A stretch of 19,682 nt of DNA from 40CM-2-70-7 sp035279865 (GCA_035279865.1 DATEGY010000303.1:1-19682), one strand, 5' to 3'; counted from the first letter of the stretch, positions 6,674-14,147 are shown. A program made the numbers and translations. The notes: generated by a model not told the origin, from the letters alone.

Positions 6674-9526
6674 ATGTCTACCGACGCCCTGATAGTCCGA
6701 GGTGCTCGCGAGCACAACCTCAAGGACGTGTCGGTCGAGATCCCCCGCCACACCCTGACCGTCATCACCGGTCTTTCCGGTTCTGGCAAGTCGTCACTTG
6801 CATTCGATACCATCTACGCCGAAGGCCAGCGGCGCTACGTCGAGTCCCTCTCGGCGTACGCCCGGCAATTCCTCGGACTCATGGAAAAGCCGGACGTCGA
6901 TGCCATCGAAGGGCTCTCGCCCGCGATCTCCATCGAACAGAAGACCGCCGGCGCGAATCCGCGATCCACGGTCGGCACCATCACCGAGGTCTACGACTAC
7001 CTCCGGTTGCTCTGGGCGCGCACCGGTACGCCGCACTGTCCGAAGGACGGCACACCAGTCGAGCGTCAAAGCGCATCGCAGATCACGGATTTGGTCATGC
7101 AGTGGCCCGAAGGGGCGAAAATCGAGGTGCTCGCGCCCCTCGTCCGCGGTAGGAAGGGAGAATTCCGCGACCTCTTTGAGGATGCCCGGAAGAAGGGATT
7201 CGTCCGCGCGCGGGTGGACGGCGAAACCTACGACCTCTCCCAGGTGCCCAAGCTCAATCGCCGCCAGAACCACGACATCGCGGTGGTGGTCGACCGGCTC
7301 GCGGTGAAGACCGCCGATCGGGGGCGCATGGCCGATTCCATCGAAACGGCGTTGCGAGCCGCCGACGGCGTGGTGGAAGTCGTCCGGCATGCGGGCGGTG
7401 GCCCGAAGAGCACCCTCTTCTCCGAGCGCTACGCCTGCCCGAAATGCGGATTGTCCATCCCCGAGCTCGAGCCCCGGCAGTTCTCCTTCAACTCGCCGTT
7501 CGGCGCCTGCCCGACCTGCTCCGGGTTGGGGACCAAACGCGAGGTGAACGAGGATCTGGTGGTCGGAGACGACTCCCTCTCCATTCTGGAGGGCGTGATT
7601 CTTCCGTGGGGCGAACCCTCGGGATACATCCGGAAAGTGATTCTTCCCACGCTCGCCAAGTCCTTCAAGTTCGACCTCGACTCATCGTGGCGGGACGTCC
7701 CGGTCCCGGCGCGCAAGGCGATCCTCCACGGCGTCCCCGGTAAGACCTTCACCTATCAGTGGGACTCGGCACGCTTCCACGGTTCGTATGAGTCCGGGTG
7801 GAGTGGCGTGCTCAAGCACGTCGAGCGGCGCTACCAGGAGACGCAGTCGGACTCGACTCGCGAGCAGCTCGAAGCGTTCATGGTCGAGCAGCCCTGTCCG
7901 ACCTGCAAGGGCCGGCGTCTGCGCCCCGAGAGTCTCTCGGTGCTCGTGGCGGGACGGAGCATCGGCGACGTCGCGGAGATGTCGGTGGAGGAGGCGCTGG
8001 CGTTCTTCGGCGGCCTCGAATTGCGCGAGAAGGGGCGGCCCGGCCTCGATCCGGAAATCGCCAAGCCCATCCTCAAGGAAGTGAAGGACCGCCTGCGCTT
8101 CCTGGCGGACGTGGGACTCGCGTACCTCACGCTGGGTCGGTCGGCGGGTACGCTGTCGGGAGGTGAATCCCAGCGCATCCGGCTGGCGACGCAGATCGGC
8201 TCGCGGCTGGTCGGAGTGCTCTACATCCTGGACGAGCCGTCCATCGGTCTCCATCAGCGCGACAACGCGAAGCTCCTCACCACGCTGAAGGAGCTCCGGG
8301 ACCTCGGCAACACGGTGCTGGTGGTGGAGCACGATGAGGAGACCATCCGCGCCGCCGACTACGTCATCGACCTGGGGCCGCGGGCTGGCCGGCACGGGGG
8401 CGAGGTGGTGGCCGCGGGGTCACTGTCGCAAGTGTTGAAGAGCAGGGAATCCCTGACGGCGCGGTATCTCCGGGGGGAACTGCGAATCCCGCTCCCGCCC
8501 CGGCGCCGGGTCATCGCGGACGACCGCATGCTCCGGGTGGTCGGCGCGAAGCACCACAACCTGAAGGATCTCACCGTCGACTTCCCGCTCGGCACGTTCG
8601 TCGCCGTGACGGGCGTGTCGGGGTCGGGAAAGTCGACGCTCGTCACCGACATTCTGTACCAGGGACTCGCCCGTCATTTCTACCGTGCCAAGGTGGTGCC
8701 CGGCCGGCACACGCGGATCGAGGGTCTGGATCTGATCGACAAGGTCATCGACATCGATCAGAGTCCCATCGGCCGGACGCCGCGATCCAACCCCGCGACC
8801 TACACCGGTCTCTTCACCCCCATCCGCGAGCTGTACACGATGCTCCCGGAGTCCAAGGTGCGGGGGTACGGGCCGGGGCGGTTCTCGTTCAACGTGAAGG
8901 GGGGCCGCTGCGAGGCGTGTCAGGGTGACGGCCTGGTCAAAGTCGAAATGCATTTCCTGCCCGACGTCTATGTCCCCTGCGAAGTCTGCAAGGGCCGCCG
9001 GTACAACCGTGAGACGCTCGAGGTCCGGTATAAGGGGAAGAGCATCGCCGACGTGCTGGACCTTTCGGTGGCTGATGCGCTGGAGTTCTTCGAAGCGCAG
9101 CCCCGCTTGAAGGCGAAACTGGAGCTCTTGAACGACGTAGGGCTCGGGTACATCCACCTCGGGCAGTCGGCGACCACCCTCTCGGGCGGTGAAGCGCAGC
9201 GGGTGAAACTCGCCACCGAGCTCTCGAAGCGCGACACCGGCCGTACCCTGTACATCCTGGACGAGCCCACCACCGGACTGCATTTCGAAGACGTCCGGCT
9301 GCTCTTGGACGTGCTGCACCGGCTGGTGGACAAGGGGAACACCGTGGTCGTGATCGAGCACAATCTGGACGTCGTGAAGACCGCGGACTGGGTGGTCGAT
9401 CTGGGACCTGAAGGGGGCGACGGCGGCGGGCGCGTGGTGGCCGCCGGTGCACCCGAGCAGGTGGCACGTGCCAGGGGGTCCCACACGGGGCGTTTCCTGG
9501 CGCGGGTGTTGCTCCCCGGGGACTGA
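6674..9526 (+). CDS. uvrA: Excinuclease ABC subunit A
   Basis: The 950-residue product is the damage-sensing ATPase of nucleotide excision repair; a UvrA dimer loads UvrB at helix-distorting lesions. ATG 6674 is chosen because MSTDALIVRGAREHNLKDV is the usual UvrA N-terminus; an in-frame TTG at 6647 would run through the promoter. Both ABC modules are intact: Walker A GLSGSGKSS (33-41) and GVSGSGKST, signatures LSGGESQRI and LSGGEAQRV, and Walker B regions YILDEPSIGLH and YILDEPTTGLH. Two zinc-binding modules are present: CPKCG paired with CPTCSG in the first half, and CEACQGDG paired with CEVCKGRR in the second. Length and motif order are ordinary. It is a single gene; the small-protein array starts 32 bases after its stop. 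Confidence 0.98.
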   Translation: MSTDALIVRGAREHNLKDVSVEIPRHTLTVITGLSGSGKSSLAFDTIYAEGQRRYVESLSAYARQFLGLMEKPDVDAIEGLSPAISIEQKTAGANPRSTVGTITEVYDYLRLLWARTGTPHCPKDGTPVERQSASQITDLVMQWPEGAKIEVLAPLVRGRKGEFRDLFEDARKKGFVRARVDGETYDLSQVPKLNRRQNHDIAVVVDRLAVKTADRGRMADSIETALRAADGVVEVVRHAGGGPKSTLFSERYACPKCGLSIPELEPRQFSFNSPFGACPTCSGLGTKREVNEDLVVGDDSLSILEGVILPWGEPSGYIRKVILPTLAKSFKFDLDSSWRDVPVPARKAILHGVPGKTFTYQWDSARFHGSYESGWSGVLKHVERRYQETQSDSTREQLEAFMVEQPCPTCKGRRLRPESLSVLVAGRSIGDVAEMSVEEALAFFGGLELREKGRPGLDPEIAKPILKEVKDRLRFLADVGLAYLTLGRSAGTLSGGESQRIRLATQIGSRLVGVLYILDEPSIGLHQRDNAKLLTTLKELRDLGNTVLVVEHDEETIRAADYVIDLGPRAGRHGGEVVAAGSLSQVLKSRESLTARYLRGELRIPLPPRRRVIADDRMLRVVGAKHHNLKDLTVDFPLGTFVAVTGVSGSGKSTLVTDILYQGLARHFYRAKVVPGRHTRIEGLDLIDKVIDIDQSPIGRTPRSNPATYTGLFTPIRELYTMLPESKVRGYGPGRFSFNVKGGRCEACQGDGLVKVEMHFLPDVYVPCEVCKGRRYNRETLEVRYKGKSIADVLDLSVADALEFFEAQPRLKAKLELLNDVGLGYIHLGQSATTLSGGEAQRVKLATELSKRDTGRTLYILDEPTTGLHFEDVRLLLDVLHRLVDKGNTVVVIEHNLDVVKTADWVVDLGPEGGDGGGRVVAAGAPEQVARARGSHTGRFLARVLLPGD

Positions 9527-9543
9527 CGTCGCAGGTTGACTGA

Positions 9544-9561
9544 GGGAGGCGAACGACGTTG
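9544..9561 (+). promoter_or_regulatory. Shine-Dalgarno site fixing a TTG start
   Basis: GGGAGG (9544-9549) lies 9 bases before TTG 9559-9561. An in-frame TGA at 9541-9543 rules out any earlier start, and the next in-frame Met would remove the membrane segment. TTG is therefore effectively forced as the start codon. Confidence 0.7.
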
Positions 9562-9840
9562 GAAGACATCCTGGCGATCGTATTCCTCTTCGGTGGCGGC
9601 ACCGTGGCCGCCGTCGCGTTCTCGCCCATCGGCCGCGCCATTGCGGACCGGATCCGCGGCAAGGGCGGGGGCGGGGGGCTGGACGCGCTGAGCGGAGAAG
9701 TGGCGGCACACCGGGAGGAGACCACCGCCGAGATCCAGATGTTGCGGGAGCAGGTCGGCGAGCTGGCCGAGCGACTCGATTTCGCGGAGCGGATGCTGTC
9801 CAAACAGAAGGAATCGGAGCGGCTGGTACCGCCGAGGTGA
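9559..9840 (+). CDS. Small membrane coiled-coil protein, PspB-like paralogue 1
   Basis: This 93-residue protein is the first of five tandem paralogues before pspA. An N-terminal hydrophobic segment (about 4-22) is followed by SPIGRAIADRIRG (22-34), a glycine-rich hinge (GKGGGGG, 34-40) and a heptad-patterned helix (about 42-84) ending in ELAERLDFAERMLSKQ (68-83). Size and layout match PspB, the cytoplasmic-membrane partner of PspA and PspC in enterobacteria (one TM plus a C-terminal helix ending in a R-x-R-I-x-L-E-x-I-L pattern). Direct homology to PspB is inferred from plan and weak pattern only. It starts with TTG behind a good ribosome site, and 1 base separates it from paralogue 2. Confidence 0.85.
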   Translation: MEDILAIVFLFGGGTVAAVAFSPIGRAIADRIRGKGGGGGLDALSGEVAAHREETTAEIQMLREQVGELAERLDFAERMLSKQKESERLVPPR

Positions 9841-9841
9841 T

Positions 9842-10120
9842 ATGACGCCCGAAGAAGGCATCAAGTTCCTCTTTCTCTTCCTGATGCTCGGGGGCGCCGT
9901 GTGGGTACTGCGGCCCATCGGCAAGGCCATCGCCCGGAAGCTCGAGGGGCAGGCCGGAGCCGACGCGCGCGCGCTGGAACAGATGCGGGACGAGCTCCTC
10001 GGCGAGGTGGACGGTCTGCGGCAGGATGTCGCGCAGCTGTCCGAACGGCTCGACTTCACGGAGCGCATGCTGGCCAAGCAGCAGGCTGAACCGCCGCGGG
10101 TCGGCCCGGGGGCGAGATGA
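9842..10120 (+). CDS. Small membrane coiled-coil protein, PspB-like paralogue 2
   Basis: This 92-residue protein has a TM helix at about 8-23 (KFLFLFLMLGGAVWVL), then RPIGKAIARKLEG (24-36), a short acidic hinge, and a coiled coil (about 44-82) ending in QLSERLDFTERMLAKQ (65-80). Both conserved blocks align without gaps to those of paralogue 1, showing descent by tandem duplication. It starts at ATG 9842, one base after the previous stop, and its own stop shares ATGA with paralogue 3, so translation is coupled. The positive residues after the TM predict the coiled coil in the cytoplasm, where PspA acts. Confidence 0.85.
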   Translation: MTPEEGIKFLFLFLMLGGAVWVLRPIGKAIARKLEGQAGADARALEQMRDELLGEVDGLRQDVAQLSERLDFTERMLAKQQAEPPRVGPGAR

Positions 10121-10383
10121 ATCCTCAGGAATCCGTCGCGTTCTTGGGGCTCATGGCTGTGATCTTCCTCATCACTCGCCCGCTGGTGGGCGCCCTGGCC
10201 CGGCGGATCAACCGCGAGCCCGCGCCGCCGGCGGTCGCGGACGGCGCGATGGAGGATGTGCGCGCGGACCTCGAGGACGCGCACCGGCGGATCGCGGCAC
10301 TGGAGGAACGGGTGGACTTCGCGGAGCGGATGCTGGCGAAACAGCGGGAGCCCGATCGCCCGGCGCTCCCGCGGCAGCAGTGA
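10117..10383 (+). CDS. Small membrane coiled-coil protein, PspB-like paralogue 3
   Basis: This 88-residue protein has a TM helix at about 6-20, a diverged proline block RPLVGALARRINR (21-33), a Pro/Ala-rich hinge (35-43), and a coiled coil ending in ALEERVDFAERMLAKQ (61-76). Its proline block is the most altered of the set (P-L-V-G for P-I-G), whereas the C-terminal block is preserved. This suggests that selection acts mainly on the helical tail. ATG 10117 overlaps the previous stop, and its own TGA overlaps the GTG start of paralogue 4. Confidence 0.85.
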   Translation: MNPQESVAFLGLMAVIFLITRPLVGALARRINREPAPPAVADGAMEDVRADLEDAHRRIAALEERVDFAERMLAKQREPDRPALPRQQ

Positions 10384-10646
10384 ACGTGGGGTTTTTCGCG
10401 CTCCTGATCCCGATCGTGGCGATCGGTGGGTTCTTCACCTGGATGATCTCCCTGTCGCCTGTGGGGAAAGCCTACGCCGAGAAGCTCAGAGGGCAGGGGG
10501 GTATGACCGGGGAGGGCGCCGATCAAGTCCTGCAGGCGATCGAAGACCTCAGGCAAGAGGTGACGGAACTGTCGGAACGTGTAGATTTTACCGAGCGGAT
10601 GCTGGCCAAGGCCAAGGAGAAAGGCCTTCTGGAGCCTCCGCGTTGA
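10380..10646 (+). CDS. Small membrane coiled-coil protein, PspB-like paralogue 4
   Basis: The start is GTG 10380, overlapping the previous stop as GTGA. The first in-frame ATG (10443) would delete the membrane helix, so GTG is preferred. The 88-residue product has a TM helix at about 4-24, SPVGKAYAEKLRG (26-38), a hinge, and a coiled coil ending in ELSERVDFTERMLAKA (63-78). The C-terminal LLEPPR resembles the LVPPR end of paralogue 1, suggesting these two are close relatives. The longer open frame here begins upstream in an unrelated Arg/Gly-rich shadow and should not be annotated as one protein. Confidence 0.85.
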   Translation: MNVGFFALLIPIVAIGGFFTWMISLSPVGKAYAEKLRGQGGMTGEGADQVLQAIEDLRQEVTELSERVDFTERMLAKAKEKGLLEPPR

Positions 10647-10659
10647 AGCCGGAACTGTC

Positions 10660-11058
10660 ATGATCTCGTATGGTTCGGCAGGGGTACTGGCCCAGGTGGT
10701 CACGGTGCCGCCTCCGGCGAACGTGGAGGTGTTGCACCAGCTGGTGCCGCTGTTCGGCATCGTGGGCGTCGCCATCTGCGTGGCGTTCGTGATCCGCTGG
10801 GTCGTGGAATCGCCGGTCGGGGACGCGATCGCCGAGTCGATCCGCTTGAACTCGCGCCCGCGGCGCCACTGGAAGGGCAAGGGTGGCGAGTGGGAGTCGG
10901 TGCCGGTGGACGCGATGGACGAGACCCGGGTGGCGGAGCTGGAGCACCAGGTGCAGCAGCTGTCGGGTCAGGTGACCGAATTGGTGGAGCGGTTGGATTT
11001 CACGGAGTGGGTGCTGGCGGAAACGCGGGGCGTACGGGAGCTCAAGCCGGGCCGCTGA
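10660..11058 (+). CDS. Divergent, longer PspB-like paralogue 5 next to pspA
   Basis: This 132-residue protein is the longest of the five. It carries a 20-residue N-terminal extension with VTVPPPANVEVLHQ before the TM helix (about 28-48), then SPVGDAIAESIRL (51-63), a basic Trp-containing linker (RPRRHWKGKGGEW, 66-78), and a coiled coil (about 88-122) ending in ELVERLDFTEWVLAET (107-122). The block has Trp-Val for Arg-Met, the only such change in the family. The extension may lie on the outer face of the membrane. It begins 13 bases after paralogue 4 and ends 24 bases before pspA, so it is the member most directly linked with pspA. Confidence 0.85.
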   Translation: MISYGSAGVLAQVVTVPPPANVEVLHQLVPLFGIVGVAICVAFVIRWVVESPVGDAIAESIRLNSRPRRHWKGKGGEWESVPVDAMDETRVAELEHQVQQLSGQVTELVERLDFTEWVLAETRGVRELKPGR

Positions 11059-11066
11059 CGCTGGTC

Positions 11067-11079
11067 TACGATAGAGGGG
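11067..11079 (+). promoter_or_regulatory. Possible internal pspA promoter box and ribosome site
   Basis: TACGAT (11067-11072) matches four of six bases of a -10 box and ends 10 bases before the pspA ATG, but no convincing -35 lies 16 to 18 bases upstream. The adjoining AGAGGGG (11073-11079) can act as a Shine-Dalgarno sequence with short spacing. A separate pspA promoter is possible but weakly supported. Confidence 0.3.
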
Positions 11080-11082
11080 TGT

Positions 11083-11847
11083 ATGGGACTCTTTGACCGT
11101 CTCTCGACGCTGATCCGGTCGAACATCAACGACCTGATTTCGCGCGCCGAGAATCCTGAGAAGATGTTGAACCAGCTGATCGTCGACATGCGGAGCCAGC
11201 TGGCCAAGGCCAAGCAGCAGGTGGCCTCCGCGATCGCCGACGAGAAGAAGCTCTCCGCCCAGGCCGAGCAGGAAAAGAAGATGGCCGAGGACTGGGAGAA
11301 GCGTGCCGTGCTGGCGGTTCAGGAAGGCCGGGACGACCTCGCCAAGCAGGCGCTCCTCCGGCACAACGAGCACGTCCAGAACGCGGTCACCCTGCACGAG
11401 ACCTGGGTCAAGCACCGCGAAGAAACCGAGAAGCTCAAGCTTTCGCTGCGCCAGCTGAACGACAAGATCGAAGAGGCCAAGCGGAAGAAGAACATCCTGA
11501 TCGCGCGGCAGAAGCGGGCCGAGGCCCACAAGCGGATTCAGGAAACCATGTCGTCCATGGGCGACAACTCGGCGTTCGAGACGTTCGACCGTATGGCCGA
11601 GCAGATCGAGCACGAGGAGCGGAAGCTCATCGCGGCCGCCGAGGTCAACGAAGACCTGTCGGGCGACTCGCTGATGAAGCAGTTCCAGACCATCGAGGTC
11701 CGCGCCGACGCGGATCAACAGCTGGCGGCCCTGAAACAGAAGATGGGGCTCCTGGCCCCCGGCGCCCCCGCGGAAACCAAACAGATCGGCAAAGGCGCGA
11801 AAGACGCCGAGCTGGTCGAGGACGACGAAGCCGGGCATAGCCACTGA
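11083..11847 (+). CDS. pspA: PspA/IM30-family membrane-stress protein
   Basis: The 254-residue product is a PspA/Vipp1 (ESCRT-III-like) protein that binds damaged inner membrane and polymerises into scaffolds. The N-terminal amphipathic helix GLFDRLSTLIRSNINDLIS and the following RAENPEKMLNQLIVDMRSQL are diagnostic. A long, charged helical hairpin and further helices continue to about residue 222, with family text such as EKRAVLAVQEGRDDLAKQAL and FDRMAEQIEHEE. Compared with E. coli PspA (about 222 residues) it carries an extra tail of about 30 residues that is Gly/Pro/Ala-rich, then acidic, ending EDDEAGHSH. The five small membrane coiled-coil proteins just upstream are its likely partners. 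Classical pspF and pspC are not seen in the window, so regulation differs from the enterobacterial model or lies elsewhere. Confidence 0.95.
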   Translation: MGLFDRLSTLIRSNINDLISRAENPEKMLNQLIVDMRSQLAKAKQQVASAIADEKKLSAQAEQEKKMAEDWEKRAVLAVQEGRDDLAKQALLRHNEHVQNAVTLHETWVKHREETEKLKLSLRQLNDKIEEAKRKKNILIARQKRAEAHKRIQETMSSMGDNSAFETFDRMAEQIEHEERKLIAAAEVNEDLSGDSLMKQFQTIEVRADADQQLAALKQKMGLLAPGAPAETKQIGKGAKDAELVEDDEAGHSH

Positions 11848-11891
11848 ACGCCGTCGAGCCGTCGAAGGCGAAACTCTCGGGCGCCACGTTC

Positions 11892-12980
11892 GTGGCGCTC
11901 TTTGTTGCCGCCCTGGCCATCTGGTTCGCGGTCCGGGTGGTCGATGTCCTCATCGTCATCTTCATCGCCATCCTCTTTTCCATCTACCTCGGCGCCGTCA
12001 CCGACTGGCTGGAGCGCCGCTTCAAAGTGCCGCGCTGGGGCGGGCTCACCATCGCCGTCGTCGGAACCCTCGGCGCCGTCGTGGGCCTCGGCGCCGTGCT
12101 GCTGCCGCCGGTCATCGACCAGACGCAGGCCCTCGTCTCCGGACTGCCCGCCACGCTCGCGGAAGTCCAGAACGTCCTGGCACGCACGGCCGCGCGCTAC
12201 CCGGTCCTCCGCCGTTCGCCCCTCGCCGATCCGACGTCCGGCTTGGTGGGCTCCCTGATCACCGAAGGATTTGGATTTCTCCGCACGTCGGTGCTGCCCT
12301 ACATCCGCGCCGGCGGCCTGGCCCTGATCGAGGGAGCCAGCGTGTTCGTCATGGCGCTCTATCTGGCCCGCAATCCGGGCGTGTACCGGAACGGCGTCGT
12401 CAGCCTGGTGGCACCGCAGCATCGCGTCACCGCCGGCCACATTCTCGACGACACCGCGCAGACCCTGCGCGCGTGGGTCGGGGGGCAGCTGCTCGCGATG
12501 TTCGTCCTGGGGACCCTCACCACCATCGGCCTGTTGATCCTGGGGGCGCCGTACTGGCTCGCGTTCGGCGTCTTCGCCGGTGTCGCGGCCATCGTCCCCT
12601 TCTTTGGGACGCTCCTGTCGACCATTCTCCCGGCCCTGTTCGTGGTCGGGGAAGGCGATTGGCTGCGGGTGGTCGCCGTGTTGCTCCTGGGGGTGGTGGT
12701 CCACGTCATCGAGGCGAACGTGGTGGGCCCCCTGATAATGGAAAGGAAGGTCGCTCTGCCGCCCGTCCTGACCATCGCCAGCGTGCTGGTGATGGGGACC
12801 CTGCTCGGGATGGTGGGGCTCGTCGTGGCGGTCCCTATTCTCGCGACGGTGATCGTTTTCGTGCGGCACGTCGTGCATGGCGAGATTTACGGCGACGCTG
12901 CGACGCAATCCGCGGTCCTGCGGCACACCGACGAATTCCGGATCCCTCTCCCTCTTTCCAAACGACGTCCTGAAAAATGA
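11892..12980 (+). CDS. AI-2E family transporter (PerM/TqsA-type membrane protein)
   Basis: This is a polytopic protein of about eight TM segments. Family features include an N-terminal pair of helices ending in GAVTDWLERRFKVPRWGG, a soluble-leaning middle part (QALVSGLPATLAEVQNVLARTA), and the C-terminal helical bundle with GVFAGVAAIVPFFGT and VVVHVIEANVVGPLIMERKV. Members export autoinducer-2 or act as Na+/H+ antiporters; which applies here is unknown. The start is uncertain. The only standard start is GTG 11892, giving 362 residues, but it clips the first helix and has no ribosome site. The frame is open back to 11841, and CTG 11844 would overlap the pspA stop as CTGA, adding 16 residues. 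The stop overlaps the next start as ATGA. Confidence 0.9.
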   Translation: MALFVAALAIWFAVRVVDVLIVIFIAILFSIYLGAVTDWLERRFKVPRWGGLTIAVVGTLGAVVGLGAVLLPPVIDQTQALVSGLPATLAEVQNVLARTAARYPVLRRSPLADPTSGLVGSLITEGFGFLRTSVLPYIRAGGLALIEGASVFVMALYLARNPGVYRNGVVSLVAPQHRVTAGHILDDTAQTLRAWVGGQLLAMFVLGTLTTIGLLILGAPYWLAFGVFAGVAAIVPFFGTLLSTILPALFVVGEGDWLRVVAVLLLGVVVHVIEANVVGPLIMERKVALPPVLTIASVLVMGTLLGMVGLVVAVPILATVIVFVRHVVHGEIYGDAATQSAVLRHTDEFRIPLPLSKRRPEK

Positions 12981-14074
12981 CGCCTTCCTCCGCGCGTCCT
13001 GACCACCGGTTCCTGATTCTCGCCGACGGCCAATTCGATCCCCTCACGTCGAAAACGGCGAACAGCTGCGTCCGCTATTTCCCGGAGCGCATCGTCGGCG
13101 TGCTCGACCGGCGTCACGCGGGGAAGACGGTCCAGGACATCCTGGGTTTCGGAGGCGCGATCCCCGTAGTGGGTGACTTCGCCAAGGGGCTGTCCCTGGG
13201 GGGTGGCGCGACGGCCGTGCTCATCGGCATCGCGCCTCCCGGTGGTCAGCTCCCTGACGAATGGCGCGGCTGGCTCAAGGCCGCCATCGAGAAAGGCCTC
13301 GAGATCTGGAGCGGGCTCCACACCTTCATCGGCGACGATCCCGAGCTGGGACCGCTCGCGAAGAAGAAAGGCGTCCGCATCCTGGACGCCCGGAAGCCTC
13401 CCGCCCATCTGCCCATCGCCGACGGCCGCGCGGCCGAGGTCTCCGCGCTCACCATCCTGGCGGTGGGGTCCGACTGCAACGTGGGCAAGATGACCGCCCA
13501 GCTGCAGCTGCGGGACGCGCTCGTGAAGCGCGGCCGGCGCACCAGCTTCGTGGCCACCGGACAGACCGGCATCTTCATCGAGGGCTGGGGGATCGCGGTG
13601 GACGCGGTGGTGGCCGACTTCATCGCCGGCGCGGCCGAGACGATCACACTTCAGGGCGCCAAAGACCAGGACATCGTGCTGGTGGAAGGGCAGGGGAGCC
13701 TCATTCACCCCGGATACTCCGGTGTGACACTGGGGCTCCTGCACGGCACCTGTCCCGACGCGATGATTCTCTGCCACCAGTCGTCGCGCGACTTCATCGG
13801 CGACTACCACGGGCGGGCGCCGTGGGTGCGGATTCCGCCCCTGCGCGACCTGATCACGATCTACGAGGATGCGGCGCGGCCCTTGCGGGAATCGAAGGTG
13901 ATCGCGGTTTGCCTCAACACCTACGATCTGGATGAGCGAGCGGCGCGCGATGCGGTGGCCCGGGCGGCGCAGGACACCGGGCTGCCGGCCACCGACCCGG
14001 TCCGGTTCGATCCGGCTCCCGTGGTCGACGCGATGATCAAGGCGGCGGACGAAAAGAAGAAGCGCCGGCGCTAG
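12977..14074 (+). CDS. DUF1611 P-loop protein (DgcN-like)
   Basis: The 365-residue product matches the DUF1611 family. It has an N-terminal Rossmann-like part (ILADGQFDPLTSKTANSCVRY, then VVGDFAKGL and VLIGIAPPGGQLP), and a C-terminal P-loop part with ILAVGSDCNVGKMTAQLQL (P-loop 164-173), TGQTGIFIEGWGIAVDAVVADF and LVEGQGSLIHPGYSGVTLGL. Characterised relatives called DgcN act with the racemase DgcA in D-glutamate catabolism by N-acetylation; I recall this from the literature and it is not shown by the sequence. No DgcA-like enolase-superfamily epimerase is in the window, so substrate and role are open. It is the last gene of the psp operon, coupled to the AI-2E gene by ATGA and followed by a strong terminator. 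Confidence 0.85.
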   Translation: MTPSSARPDHRFLILADGQFDPLTSKTANSCVRYFPERIVGVLDRRHAGKTVQDILGFGGAIPVVGDFAKGLSLGGGATAVLIGIAPPGGQLPDEWRGWLKAAIEKGLEIWSGLHTFIGDDPELGPLAKKKGVRILDARKPPAHLPIADGRAAEVSALTILAVGSDCNVGKMTAQLQLRDALVKRGRRTSFVATGQTGIFIEGWGIAVDAVVADFIAGAAETITLQGAKDQDIVLVEGQGSLIHPGYSGVTLGLLHGTCPDAMILCHQSSRDFIGDYHGRAPWVRIPPLRDLITIYEDAARPLRESKVIAVCLNTYDLDERAARDAVARAAQDTGLPATDPVRFDPAPVVDAMIKAADEKKKRRR

Positions 14075-14097
14075 GTATTGCGTTTTTCGGACCCGGC

Positions 14098-14135
14098 GGG
14101 CGTCGATCGGATCACGGTCGGCGCCCCTTTCATTT
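14098..14135 (+). terminator. Intrinsic terminator of the psp operon
   Basis: Bases 14098-14109 pair with 14115-14126 to form a 12-bp GC-rich stem (10 Watson-Crick and 2 G-U pairs) around a 5-base loop, followed by C-TTT-CA-TTT. It lies 23 bases after the DUF1611 stop and 13 bases before the next gene starts, and separates the two plus-strand operons. Confidence 0.7.
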
Positions 14136-14147
14136 GTAGATAGTGAC

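Noticed and set aside
8420..9709. 429-codon minus-strand open frame across the end of uvrA
   Set aside because: Antisense to conserved UvrA motifs, with no recognisable domain and no ribosome site.
10026..10646. 206-residue protein as a single gene
   Set aside because: Its first 118 residues are a shadow of paralogues 2 and 3; only the part from GTG 10380 fits the conserved family.
10588..11844. 418-codon minus-strand frame opposite paralogue 5 and pspA
   Set aside because: It is the complement of the highly recognisable pspA gene; its Leu/Gly/Val-rich text follows from reverse reading of Glu/Lys/Gln codons.
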